Positions 15,364 through 23,300 of a stretch of DNA of 29,165 bases are shown piece after piece. Numbering within the stretch: position 1 is the stretch's first letter; every line of letters starts with the position of its first letter. Location: the NCBI GenBank assembly GCA_900541665.1, contig UQKV01000026.1, forward strand, positions 1 through 29,165, given 5' to 3'. Source of the DNA: an uncultured Collinsella sp. (GTDB lineage: Bacteria; Actinomycetota; Coriobacteriia; Coriobacteriales; Coriobacteriaceae). Position numbers and translations under genes: made by a program. Below the pieces are notes generated by a model. It did no database searches. It saw only the letters and a program-made list of their open reading frames with translations, and was not told where the DNA came from.

Positions 15364-15404
15364 AAAACCACCACAAAGGTGCCTGTCCCCTTTGTGGTGG
15401 TTTT
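15364..15404 (-). terminator. Hairpin R3, likely lgt terminator
   Basis: A perfect 16-bp stem AAAACCACCACAAAGG (15364-15379)/CCTTTGTGGTGGTTTT (15389-15404) has a 9-nt loop carrying the core GGACAGGCA on the minus strand. It starts 5 nt after the lgt stop, and the stem ends in TTTT on the minus strand. It belongs to the same core-sharing family as R1, R2 and R4. Confidence 0.75.
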
Positions 15405-15409
15405 GGTGG

Positions 15410-16231
15410 TTAGGCGTCCAGGTAGACGCGCTGGGGCTGGTTGCGGCGACGAGCAAAGATGATGAGCGCCAGGCCCGCGATTACGAGTGGCAGACTCAGC
15501 AGCTGACCCATGGTGATGACGCCTCCCAGCAGATAACCCAGCTGGGCATCGGGCACGCGCACAAACTCAATGAGGAAGCGGACGATGCCGTAACCCATCA
15601 CAAACACACCCATAAACGTACCCTGGGGCAGCAGCGGTTTTTTGCGGCTGAGCACCTGCAGAATGCAGAAGAGCACAATGCCCTCAAGAAATGCCTCGTA
15701 GAGCTGGGAGGGGTGACGCGGCATATCCCCCGCGGTGCCACCGAAGACCACGCCCCAGGGCAGATCGGTCGGCTTGCCCCACAGCTCACCGTTGACAAAG
15801 TTGGCACAACGGCCCAGGCACAAGGCCAGCGGCGCGCCTATGACGGCAAGATCTGCCAAAGTCCAGGCATCGAGCTTATACATGCGGCACACGATGATGC
15901 CGCCCAAGATGCCGCCCACCAGGCCACCGTGGAAGCTCATGCCGCCCTCGTTGGTGGCAAAGATCTCGAGCGGGTGCGCCCAGTAGTAGCCATCACCATA
16001 AAAGACGACGTAGAACAGGCGCGCACCGATAATGAGGCCAAAGACCACGCCGACCACGACACTCGTCAGGTCGTCGACCGTAATGTCAAAACCCCAACGG
16101 CGCTGCGTGCGATACATGACGACCGCCGTGAGCAAAGCTCCGACCACATAGGCCAAGCCGTACCAGTAGATGGTGATGGGCCCCGCCGAAATGGCGACGG
16201 GATCAAGCATATGGTAGAGGTCGTTGAGCAT
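15410..16231 (-). CDS. lgt: Prolipoprotein diacylglyceryl transferase
   Basis: Membrane enzyme that moves diacylglycerol from phosphatidylglycerol to the lipobox cysteine of prolipoproteins, the first step of lipoprotein maturation. The catalytic-type His is in GGMSFHGGLVGGILGG (residue 101). The signature GRCANFVNGELWG follows at 140-152, with the essential Arg at 141, then PRHPSQLYEAFLEG and the late RFLIEFVRVPD. Around seven membrane segments. The 273-residue length is normal. I chose the ATG at 16231 because AGGGGG lies at good spacing; the 20 residues upstream in frame overlap a terminator. The order NifU-lgt-DUF6020 on one strand is interrupted by terminators, so these are probably separate transcripts. 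Confidence 0.97.
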   Translation of the reverse strand: MLNDLYHMLDPVAISAGPITIYWYGLAYVVGALLTAVVMYRTQRRWGFDITVDDLTSVVVGVVFGLIIGARLFYVVFYGDGYYWAHPLEIFATNEGGMSFHGGLVGGILGGIIVCRMYKLDAWTLADLAVIGAPLALCLGRCANFVNGELWGKPTDLPWGVVFGGTAGDMPRHPSQLYEAFLEGIVLFCILQVLSRKKPLLPQGTFMGVFVMGYGIVRFLIEFVRVPDAQLGYLLGGVITMGQLLSLPLVIAGLALIIFARRRNQPQRVYLDA

Positions 16232-16258
16232 ATCGGTCCCCCTGCTCCCTACATACAA

Positions 16259-16291
16259 ATGCGGCCGCGGGCCTTGCGCTCGCAGCCGCAT
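16259..16291 (-). terminator. Terminator of the NifU-domain gene
   Basis: ATGCGGC (16259-16265) pairs with GCCGCAT (16285-16291) and the pairing continues inward with GCGGGC/GCTCGC. On the minus strand the stem ends in TTTGTATG. It is 49 nt past the NifU stop codon. Confidence 0.6.
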
Positions 16292-16340
16292 ATTTGGGCG
16301 TAACGTCTATGCGGAGTATGCCGTCCGCAGCTTTCGAATC

Positions 16341-16619
16341 TTAGAACGGCGCGTACTCGTCGTACAGGTCGTCGGTCTCGCCGGAGGCATTGATCTGCTC
16401 AACACGGGTAACGCCGGGCACATGCTCCTTGAGGATACGCTCGATACCCATGGACAGGGTCAGTGCGCTCATAGGGCAGCCGGCGCAAGCGCCCTGCAGC
16501 TCCAGCTTGACGACGCCCTCGTCGTCAACGCCCACATACTCCATATCGCCGCCATCGGCCTGCAGGTTGGGGCGAATCTCTTCAAGAACCTTCTTAAGCA
16601 GCTCTTCGTTAACAGCCAC
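16341..16619 (-). CDS. NifU C-terminal domain Fe-S scaffold protein
   Basis: Small cytoplasmic Fe-S cluster scaffold or carrier of the NifU/Nfu type. The 92-residue product is one NifU C-terminal domain: LLKKVLEEIRPNLQADGGDM, then LQGACAGCPMSALTLSMGIE with the cluster-binding Cys pair at residues 45 and 48, then the C-terminal helix. No other domain is fused. The start is GTG with AAAGGAG 6-7 nt upstream. No SUF or NIF genes are near, so this stand-alone copy probably serves general Fe-S assembly; the dehydratase activase at the window's right end is one Fe-S client type, but no link is shown. Confidence 0.95.
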   Translation of the reverse strand: MAVNEELLKKVLEEIRPNLQADGGDMEYVGVDDEGVVKLELQGACAGCPMSALTLSMGIERILKEHVPGVTRVEQINASGETDDLYDEYAPF

Positions 16620-16791
16620 AGGGGCTCCTTTCTCACAATTACGCGGGCGCGCCCGCGGACAGGGGCTATGTTACTACAGCCATGTACCCGCTTAGGCGCC
16701 AGCCATGCGTGCGGACACGACTTTCACGAGCGGTCAATTTGGGACGGGTCTCTTTTAGCTGCCTTTTGTTGCCAGCTGGCGTTGCCACGCG

Positions 16792-17316
16792 CTACTGCTG
16801 AGCCTGCCCCTCGGTGCCGATGTGAACATCGACGATAACCTGGCGGTAGCTGATGCCACAGGAGTCGAGGATACGGCGGCTGATGCGTCCATCATCGGTG
16901 TCGGCGTACTTGTTGTCCAGGTAGACAACCTCGCCCACACCCACCTGCGCCAAAATCTTGGCGCAGTCGTGGCACGGGAACAGCGTAACGTAGACCGTGG
17001 AACCCTCGAGGTCCTTGAGCGAGCCACGGTAGTTGAGCACGGCGTTTGCCTCGGCATGGACCACGTAGTTGTGCTTGTCCTGCAGCGGGTCGTCGCTCGT
17101 ACCCCACGGGAAAAAGTCGTCGTTGAGCGCCGAAGGCGTACCGTTGTAGCCCACCGAAAGGATGCGGTGGTTGGTGCTGGCGATGCACGCGCCCACCTGC
17201 GTGTTGGGGTCCTTGCTGCGGCGCTGCGCGGCGATGGCCACGCTCATAAAGAACTCGTCCCAGCTAATGACGTCCAGGCGCTTGCCTGACGAAGTTTGAT
17301 GAAGATCGTCCGACAT
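16792..17316 (-). CDS. Deoxycytidylate (dCMP) deaminase
   Basis: Zinc-dependent deaminase converting dCMP to dUMP, feeding thymidylate synthesis. Motifs: DEFFMSVAIAAQRRSKDPNTQVGACI, quoted here only for its parts SVAIAAQRRSKDP and TQVGACI; VGYNGTPSALNDDFFPW; the zinc and proton-shuttle motif HAE at residues 87-89; and PCHDC at 114-118. The 174-residue length is normal. The ATG at 17316 has GGAGG 8 nt upstream; an ATG 12 codons earlier has no ribosome site and is rejected. It reads away from coaX on the same strand, with a terminator between. About 170 bp of sequence without clear features separates it from the NifU gene. Confidence 0.96.
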   Translation of the reverse strand: MSDDLHQTSSGKRLDVISWDEFFMSVAIAAQRRSKDPNTQVGACIASTNHRILSVGYNGTPSALNDDFFPWGTSDDPLQDKHNYVVHAEANAVLNYRGSLKDLEGSTVYVTLFPCHDCAKILAQVGVGEVVYLDNKYADTDDGRISRRILDSCGISYRQVIVDVHIGTEGQAQQ

Positions 17317-17367
17317 GGCAGACACCTCCGTAATCGCAATAGTTTGACCCATTGTAGCAGGTGAAAG

Positions 17368-17398
17368 GTGAGGGCGTTTGTCCCACCGGCGCCCTCAC
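17368..17398 (-). terminator. Terminator of coaX
   Basis: GTGAGGGCG (17368-17376) and CGCCCTCAC (17390-17398) form a perfect 9-bp stem around a 13-nt loop. On the minus strand it ends in CTTTCACC. It begins 2 nt after the coaX stop codon. Confidence 0.65.
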
Positions 17399-17400
17399 TT

Positions 17401-18252
17401 TTACACGCGGCGGGGCTTTTGGTTGATGCGGTAGAGCTCGGCGAGTCCTCGCAACGTCAACGCGTCATCGACCGTCAGGCTATGACCGACAAGGGCCGCA
17501 AGTGCCTCGGCATCGTCGCCGGTAATGACGATGGGCACATCGCCCTCCCCCGCGGCCTTGGTCGCGCGCATCTCGGCAAGCACCATGTCGAGCATACCGT
17601 CGATGCGGGCCACCTCGCCCAAGACCACGCCCGAGCGCATCGCCTCGCGCGTGTTACGGCCGATGACATGCGTGGGTGCCGAGGGCTCAACCTGCGGCAA
17701 GCGCGCCGCGGCAGCCGAAAGCGAGCGGGCGCCAAGCGCCAGACCCGGCGCGATAACGCCGCCCACAAAGGTACCGCACGCGTCGATGACCTCGATATTG
17801 GTCGTCGTACCCAGGTCGATCACGATACAGGGAGAGCCGTAGACGGCGCGTGCCGCCACGGCATCGGCAATGCGGTCGGGGCCGATCTCGGCCGGGTCGT
17901 CGTAGTGCACGGGCATGCCGGTCTTAAGTCCCGGTCCCACCGTGAGCACGCGTCCCGTGCAGGTGCGGGAAAGCGCCGCCTTCCACGGACGCTCGAGCGC
18001 CGGCACCACGCAACTCAGCACTGCAGCTGCGGGAACGAGCGCGCCGGGCATGCCCGCATCGGCCGCCAGTGCGGCCATGACCTGCACGAGACGCATGCGC
18101 GCCTCGTCTGCTGTGATGCTCGACGGCGTGGTGATCTCGCACGTCGCAAGCGGACATTCCTGCGCCGCGGCCGAATCCTCTGCAAACAGGCCAAAGCGAA
18201 TGAACGTGTTGCCCACGTCGACCGTCAATATATATGCGCACCCATTAAGCAT
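17401..18252 (-). CDS. coaX: Type III pantothenate kinase
   Basis: Phosphorylates pantothenate, the first step of coenzyme A synthesis, in the cytoplasm. It belongs to the ASKHA fold: the phosphate-binding DVGNTFIRFGLF is near the N terminus, GPDRIADAVAARAVYG is in the middle, DLGTTTNIEVID is the second ATP-contact motif, and GGVIAPGLALGARSLSAAAA follows. Many family members read D-F-G-T-A-T in the second motif; here it is D-L-G-T-T-T, a conservative change. Length 283, somewhat above the usual 255-260. The ATG at 18252 has AAAGGAG 8 nt upstream; an 18-residue in-frame extension lacks one. The gene is divergent from the OPT transporter across about 190 bp. Confidence 0.95.
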   Translation of the reverse strand: MLNGCAYILTVDVGNTFIRFGLFAEDSAAAQECPLATCEITTPSSITADEARMRLVQVMAALAADAGMPGALVPAAAVLSCVVPALERPWKAALSRTCTGRVLTVGPGLKTGMPVHYDDPAEIGPDRIADAVAARAVYGSPCIVIDLGTTTNIEVIDACGTFVGGVIAPGLALGARSLSAAAARLPQVEPSAPTHVIGRNTREAMRSGVVLGEVARIDGMLDMVLAEMRATKAAGEGDVPIVITGDDAEALAALVGHSLTVDDALTLRGLAELYRINQKPRRV

Positions 18253-18300
18253 CGTCGGCGCTCCTTTCGTCTGCCCAGCAGTATATCGCCTACCTAAACC

Positions 18301-18318
18301 AGTCATCCCAAAATGACT
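18301..18318. promoter_or_regulatory. Inverted repeat AGTCAT-N6-ATGACT between coaX and the OPT gene
   Basis: A perfect 6-bp inverted repeat with a 6-nt spacer lies in the divergent region, followed on the plus strand by TATACT (18329-18334), a plausible -10 of the OPT gene. It could be an operator for one or both genes; this rests on symmetry and position only. Confidence 0.35.
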
Positions 18319-18443
18319 AGCTTGCGGCTATACTGGTGCGCGGTCGTGCGCGAGCTCACGCGGCGGCCCTTGGTAACCCGACTTCCCGCGCCGTATCCGT
18401 AGCGGCGCTCCCGGGGGAGCGGATATACGCAAAGGAGTTCTAT

Positions 18444-20147
18444 ATGAGCAATCCCTCGAACCGTGCCTCGATGCGCGGGCAACTCACGCTGCGCGGCGTC
18501 GTCATCGGCGTCCTTGGCTGCGTGATTATCACGGCAAGCTCGGCCTACACCGCCCTCAAGATGGGCGCACTCCCCTGGCCGATCGTCTTCGCTGCCGTCA
18601 TCTCGCTGTTCTTCCTTAAGCTCATGGGCAACGCCAGCCTCAACGAGGCCAACGTCACCCACACCATCATGTCCGCAGGCGCCATGGTCGCCGGCGGCCT
18701 GGCGTTTACCATCCCGGGCGCCTGGATGCTGGGCTATGCCGACCAGATCAGCTGGCTCGACATGTTTATCGTGGCACTCGCCGGCACCATCCTGGGCCTG
18801 CTGGCCACGGCGCTCATCCACCGTCACTTTATCGTGGACGCTGCGCTTGAGTTCCCCACCGGCAACGCCGCAGCTCAGACCTTGCGCGCGACCGAGGCTG
18901 GCGGCAAAACCGGCAAGCAGCTCTTTGGTTCCATGGCCATCGCCGGCATCTATAGCGTGCTGCGCGACGCCCTGGGCATTGTGCCCAGCATGCTGTGCAC
19001 GCTCAACATTCCCGGCGTGACCTTTGGTATCTACAACTCGCCCATGTTGCTCTCCGTCGGCTTCCTCGTGGGCTTCGCCCCGGTCGCCTTCTGGTTTGCC
19101 GGCGCCCTGCTGGGCAACTTTGGCATCGTCGTCGGCGGCACCGCTGCCGGTCTGTTCGACGTTGTGACTGCGCAGGGCATTGTTAAGTCCCTGGGCATGG
19201 GCCTCATGATGGGCTTTGGCGTCGCCGTCGTCCTCAAGGACATCCTGCCGCAGGTCGCCGGTATCGTCCGCGGTCTTGCCGCCGACAGCTCCACCGACAC
19301 CGACGAGCAGTCGCTCATCTCGGGCTCCCTTAAGCTCGACGCCGGCATCATCGGCCTGGGCGCCGCCGCCATCGCCGTGATCATCGCCATCGTGCTCGAC
19401 CTTGGCCCCGTTCCGGCCGTCATCGTGACGCTGTTCACCTTTGTCACCACCATCATGAGCGCACAGAGCTGCGGCCAGACTGGCATCGACCCCATGGAGA
19501 TCTTTGGCCTCATCGTTATGCTCATCGTGGCCGCCTTTGCACGGATCGCTCAGGTCAAACTGTTCTTTATCGCCGGCATCGTAGCCGTGGCGTGCGGCCT
19601 TGCGGGCGACGTCATGAACGACTTTAAGGCCGGCGCCGTGCTGGGCACCAACCCGCGTGCGCAGTGGATCGGCCAAGCCATCGGCGGCATCGTGGGCGCC
19701 CTGGTCGCCGCAGCCGTCATGGTCGCGCTCGTCACCGCCTATGGCCCGGACGCCTTTGGCCCCGACAAGAGCTTCGTTGCCGCGCAGGCAAGCGTCGTCG
19801 CCACCATGGTCTCGGGCATCCCGAGCGTGCCGTGGTTCGTTGGCGGCTTTATCGCCGGCATCGTCATGTACTGGCTCGGCATTCCGGCCATGATGATCGG
19901 CCTGGGCGTGTACCTGCCGTTCTACATGTCACTCACGGCATTCCTGGGCTCCTGCGTCAAGCTCGCCTACGACAAGTGGTCCGCCCACCGCGACGCCACC
20001 GCTGGTCTTTCTGACGAGGAGAGGGCTGCCAAGGACGCCGCCTTCCAGGAACAGGGCCTGGTCGTTGCCAGCGGCCTGCTCGGCGGCGAGTCCATCGTCG
20101 GCGTTATCCTGGCGTTTGTCTCCGTGGGCTTAAGCCTGCTGGGCTAA
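18444..20147 (+). CDS. OPT family oligopeptide transporter
   Basis: Polytopic importer of the oligopeptide transporter superfamily, expected to take up small peptides by proton coupling; the substrate is not known. The 567-residue product has about fourteen hydrophobic segments. Family motifs are NEANVTHTIMSAGAMVAGGL after the first helices, then ALEFPTGNAAAQTLRATEAG, and later SCGQTGIDPMEIFGLIVMLI. A short cytoplasmic loop with DSSTDTDEQSLI lies mid-protein. The ATG at 18444 has AAAGGAG 6 nt upstream; the 36-residue upstream extension is rejected. A strong terminator follows 41 nt past the stop. In a peptide-fermenting gut bacterium it would complement the M20 hydrolase, though the genes are 12 kb apart. 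Confidence 0.95.
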   Translation: MSNPSNRASMRGQLTLRGVVIGVLGCVIITASSAYTALKMGALPWPIVFAAVISLFFLKLMGNASLNEANVTHTIMSAGAMVAGGLAFTIPGAWMLGYADQISWLDMFIVALAGTILGLLATALIHRHFIVDAALEFPTGNAAAQTLRATEAGGKTGKQLFGSMAIAGIYSVLRDALGIVPSMLCTLNIPGVTFGIYNSPMLLSVGFLVGFAPVAFWFAGALLGNFGIVVGGTAAGLFDVVTAQGIVKSLGMGLMMGFGVAVVLKDILPQVAGIVRGLAADSSTDTDEQSLISGSLKLDAGIIGLGAAAIAVIIAIVLDLGPVPAVIVTLFTFVTTIMSAQSCGQTGIDPMEIFGLIVMLIVAAFARIAQVKLFFIAGIVAVACGLAGDVMNDFKAGAVLGTNPRAQWIGQAIGGIVGALVAAAVMVALVTAYGPDAFGPDKSFVAAQASVVATMVSGIPSVPWFVGGFIAGIVMYWLGIPAMMIGLGVYLPFYMSLTAFLGSCVKLAYDKWSAHRDATAGLSDEERAAKDAAFQEQGLVVASGLLGGESIVGVILAFVSVGLSLLG

Positions 20148-20188
20148 GCTGAGCAGCTGCTCGACAGCAACCATATTGCCTACGGCTT

Positions 20189-20228
20189 GCCCGGTCGGTA
20201 GCTTCTGCGGCTGCTGACCGGGCTTTTT
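20189..20228 (+). terminator. Terminator of the OPT gene
   Basis: GCCCGGTCGGTAGC (20189-20202) pairs with GCTGCTGACCGGGC (20210-20223) through 14 pairs, including two G-U wobbles. A 7-nt loop and TTTTT complete a textbook intrinsic terminator. Confidence 0.9.
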
Positions 20229-20244
20229 GATATCGAAACAAAGA

Positions 20245-20281
20245 AAGGCCGGCGCGCTGCGTTTAACAGCGCGCCGGCCTT
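20245..20281 (-). terminator. Terminator of the surface-protein gene
   Basis: A perfect 15-bp stem AAGGCCGGCGCGCTG/CAGCGCGCCGGCCTT encloses a 7-nt loop. On the minus strand it is followed by TCTTTGTTTCG. It lies 67 nt past the surface-protein stop, facing the OPT terminator. Confidence 0.8.
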
Positions 20282-20348
20282 ATCGGTTAAGCTATCGAAG
20301 CATTCCTGCTATGAACCGAAGTTCGTTGCAGAATCTACGCTCGAAACG

Positions 20349-23300
20349 CTACATCTGCTTGCGACGACGATCGCTCAGCGTCACACCAGCGGCCACGAGG
20401 GTGATACCGCCGATGACGAACACCTCGCCTGCAAGTGCGGAGTCATCACCGGTCTGGGCAAGCGCGGCAGGCGCAGCCTGTTTCTTGGCAACGGAGACCT
20501 TTGCAGCAGCCTGCGTAACCTGGGGCTTGGCCTGAGGCTTGCTCTGCGGCTCAGCCTTGGGATGATACTTGTCGTACTCGGCCTGAGCGGCAGCCAGGAC
20601 ATCCTTGGCATCGCCAAGCTCGGCAAGCGCGGCGGCATAGGCGTCGTTGGCATCGGACAGCTTGGCATCGGCATCGCTCAGAGCAGCCTTGAGGCCAGCG
20701 GCGGCATCGACGGCGGCCTTATAGCGAGCGTAGGCAGCGTTCAGCTTGACCAGCTTCTCGTTGCCTGTCGTGCCCGCGGCAAGGGATGCCTTGTGGTCGA
20801 CAACCTCAAGATCGGCCTTGAGTGCCTCGTCGTTGGCAAGCTCGGCCTTGGCCTTGACGATCTCGAGGTTCGCATCGACGACGGCTTCGTTGGCGGCCTC
20901 GAGCTGCTTCTGGGCATCGGCGACACTGGCCACGGCAGCGTCATAGGCGGTCTTGGCGTCGTCGACCGCCTTCTGGGCGCCGGCGAAGCGCTCGAAGGCC
21001 TTGTTTGCGCCGGCCAGCTCGCCCTCGGCGGCCTTGGCCTTCGCCTGTGCGTCGGACAGGGCCTGCTTCTTGGCGGCAACTGCCTGCTTGGCGTCCGAAA
21101 GAGCGGTCGCGGCCTGGACATCTGCGGCCTGGGCCTTGTCTACACCAGCCTGGGCAGTGTCGTCGGCCTTCTTGGCATCGTCAAGCATGCCCTGCTTGTT
21201 CGCAAGGTCCGTCTTGGCGGCATCGCGCTTGGCGGTAAGATCCTTGACCGAAGCCGTGGCGTTATCATACGCCTCATTGGCCTGGTCGGATTTTGCCTTG
21301 GCGGCATCGCGGGCGCTGCGAGCCTTCGCCTTGTGAGCAGCGGCATCGGCTGCCTTCGTCTTGCTGTCAGCAAGCGCGGCGTTTGCCTTATCGAAAGCTA
21401 CCTGGGCAGTAGCGGCCTTGCTCTTGGCGGCATCGAGCTTGGTCTGGGGCGTCTTGACGTCAATACCCTTGAGTTTGGCTTCGGCGGCGGTGTAGGCGGA
21501 CTTGGCAGTAGCGGTGTCGGACTTAGCCTTCTCGTACTCACCCTTGGCGGTGTTCATGTTCGTGTCGGCCGCGGTATAGGCGTCTTGTGCGTCTTTCTGA
21601 TTATTGAGAGCAGCGAGATATGCCGTATCGGCCGTGCCCAGCGTCTTCTGCGCCTCTGCCAGCTTGTTCTGAAGCTGCTTCAGCTGCTCCTTCTGCTCCT
21701 GCGTGCCGCCTGCATTGTAGGCGGAATCGATGTAGTCGTTCAGGAGCTTCTTGAACTCGGAGACTGTGAAATCAGCCTGAGTGTCATCAGCGCTGTAATC
21801 GAAGATGGTTACCTCGGAATCGGTGTTTTTACCGCTACCCGTCGCGATGCCGATAGCCACCGTAGCGGAATCGATAATGTTGAGATAGTGCCCGCAGCCG
21901 TCTCCTCTTTCCTTACCGTTCTCATCTTTTGTACCGGAATAGACATCGCGATAGTTTTGGTAGATATAGTACGAATCATAGCGATGAGCCATGAGATCTT
22001 TGCCAACCTCGCTATCCGCACCGTTCTTTTTAATCCAATTCTCGTAATTAACCTTCTCCTGAGTGTAGAGACCAGTATAGGGCCAGCCTAGGGTGTCCTC
22101 AGTCTCGCCGCCGGTATATGCACCGCCACCGCCAGCAAGATTTTCACCGTTATCCGAGTAGCAGTTCGAGTGTCCCCAGTGGTTCGACGAATATGATGCA
22201 TTAAGGGCGGCGGCCACAGTCATGCGGAGGCTGACGCTGAGCGCCGACTGGCCGTTCGCCTTGCGGAGGTTGTTCTGGGTGTCGAGATATGTCAGGGCGT
22301 TTCGCATCTGCTCCAAGGAAAGCGGGTTGGTGTCGCGAGACATGTCCTGATCGACGTACTGGTCATACCACTCGGCCTTGTCATCGGCGCCGGTCAACGT
22401 CGATACGGCATCCTGGGCGTTCTTTTTCTGCGTGGCTGTGAACTGGCTGCCGCCGATGATGTAGTTCATGAAGCCGAACATACCCTGGCTGATGGCATTC
22501 TGGTCTACGGTCATGTTCGACTTGAGGTCGGCAATCTGCTGGTTAAGCTTCTCGACCTCGGCATTCGCGGTGTCGTATGCCTTCCTGGCGGTATCGGATT
22601 CAGCGCATGCCGTCTCCCACTCGCTGTGCTTCTGCTGACGGACCTCGACGAGTCGGTCGTACTCCGCCTTCTTGTCTGCCTCGGTCTGCTGGGCCTGCTC
22701 GTATGCCGACTTCGCGGCGTCACGCTTACTGGCCGCGTCCTTGTACTCCTTGTTTGCCGCATCGTATGCAGACTGGGCAGATGCCACGGCAGCGTTGGCG
22801 GCGTTGGCCTTCTCCTGCGCGGCAGCGACGGCAGCCTGGGCGGCCTGCAGATTTGTCTGTGCGGTGGCGTCGGCATCCGTCGCGGCATTGAGCTCCGCCT
22901 GCGCGGTCTTGAGCTCACCAGCAGCAGCTTTCTTGGCGGCCTCAAGCGCACTCAGGTCAACACCCGTACCCGAGACGGCAGCATCGAGCGCGGCCTGCGC
23001 CTGGTTGAACTTCTGCTGGGCGTTATCGCGCGCGGTGGTTGCGGCTGCGAGAGCAGCGGCAGTCTCCTGCTTCTTGGCCTGGGCAGTCGTCAAAGCTGCC
23101 TCGGTATTCTGCTTTTCCTGCTGAGCGCTGGCCTCGGCAGCCTTGGCCTGGTCCAGATTGGCCTGTGCAGTAGCAACGGCCTTATTGGCGTCATCGAGCT
23201 TTGCCTGCGCGTCCTCGACGGCCTTCTTGGCGGCCTCGTACTCGTCCATACCCATGGCCTCGAGCTTGGCCTGGGCATCGTCGAGGGCCTTCTTGGCCTC

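Noticed and set aside
15215..16303. Open frame on the plus strand across lgt
   Set aside because: Antisense shadow; no ribosome site and no family motif, while lgt motifs are complete on the other strand.
18303..19676. 457-codon minus-strand frame across the OPT gene
   Set aside because: Translation is a His/Asp/Gly/Ala-rich shadow; the plus-strand OPT protein has clear membrane segments and a good ribosome site.
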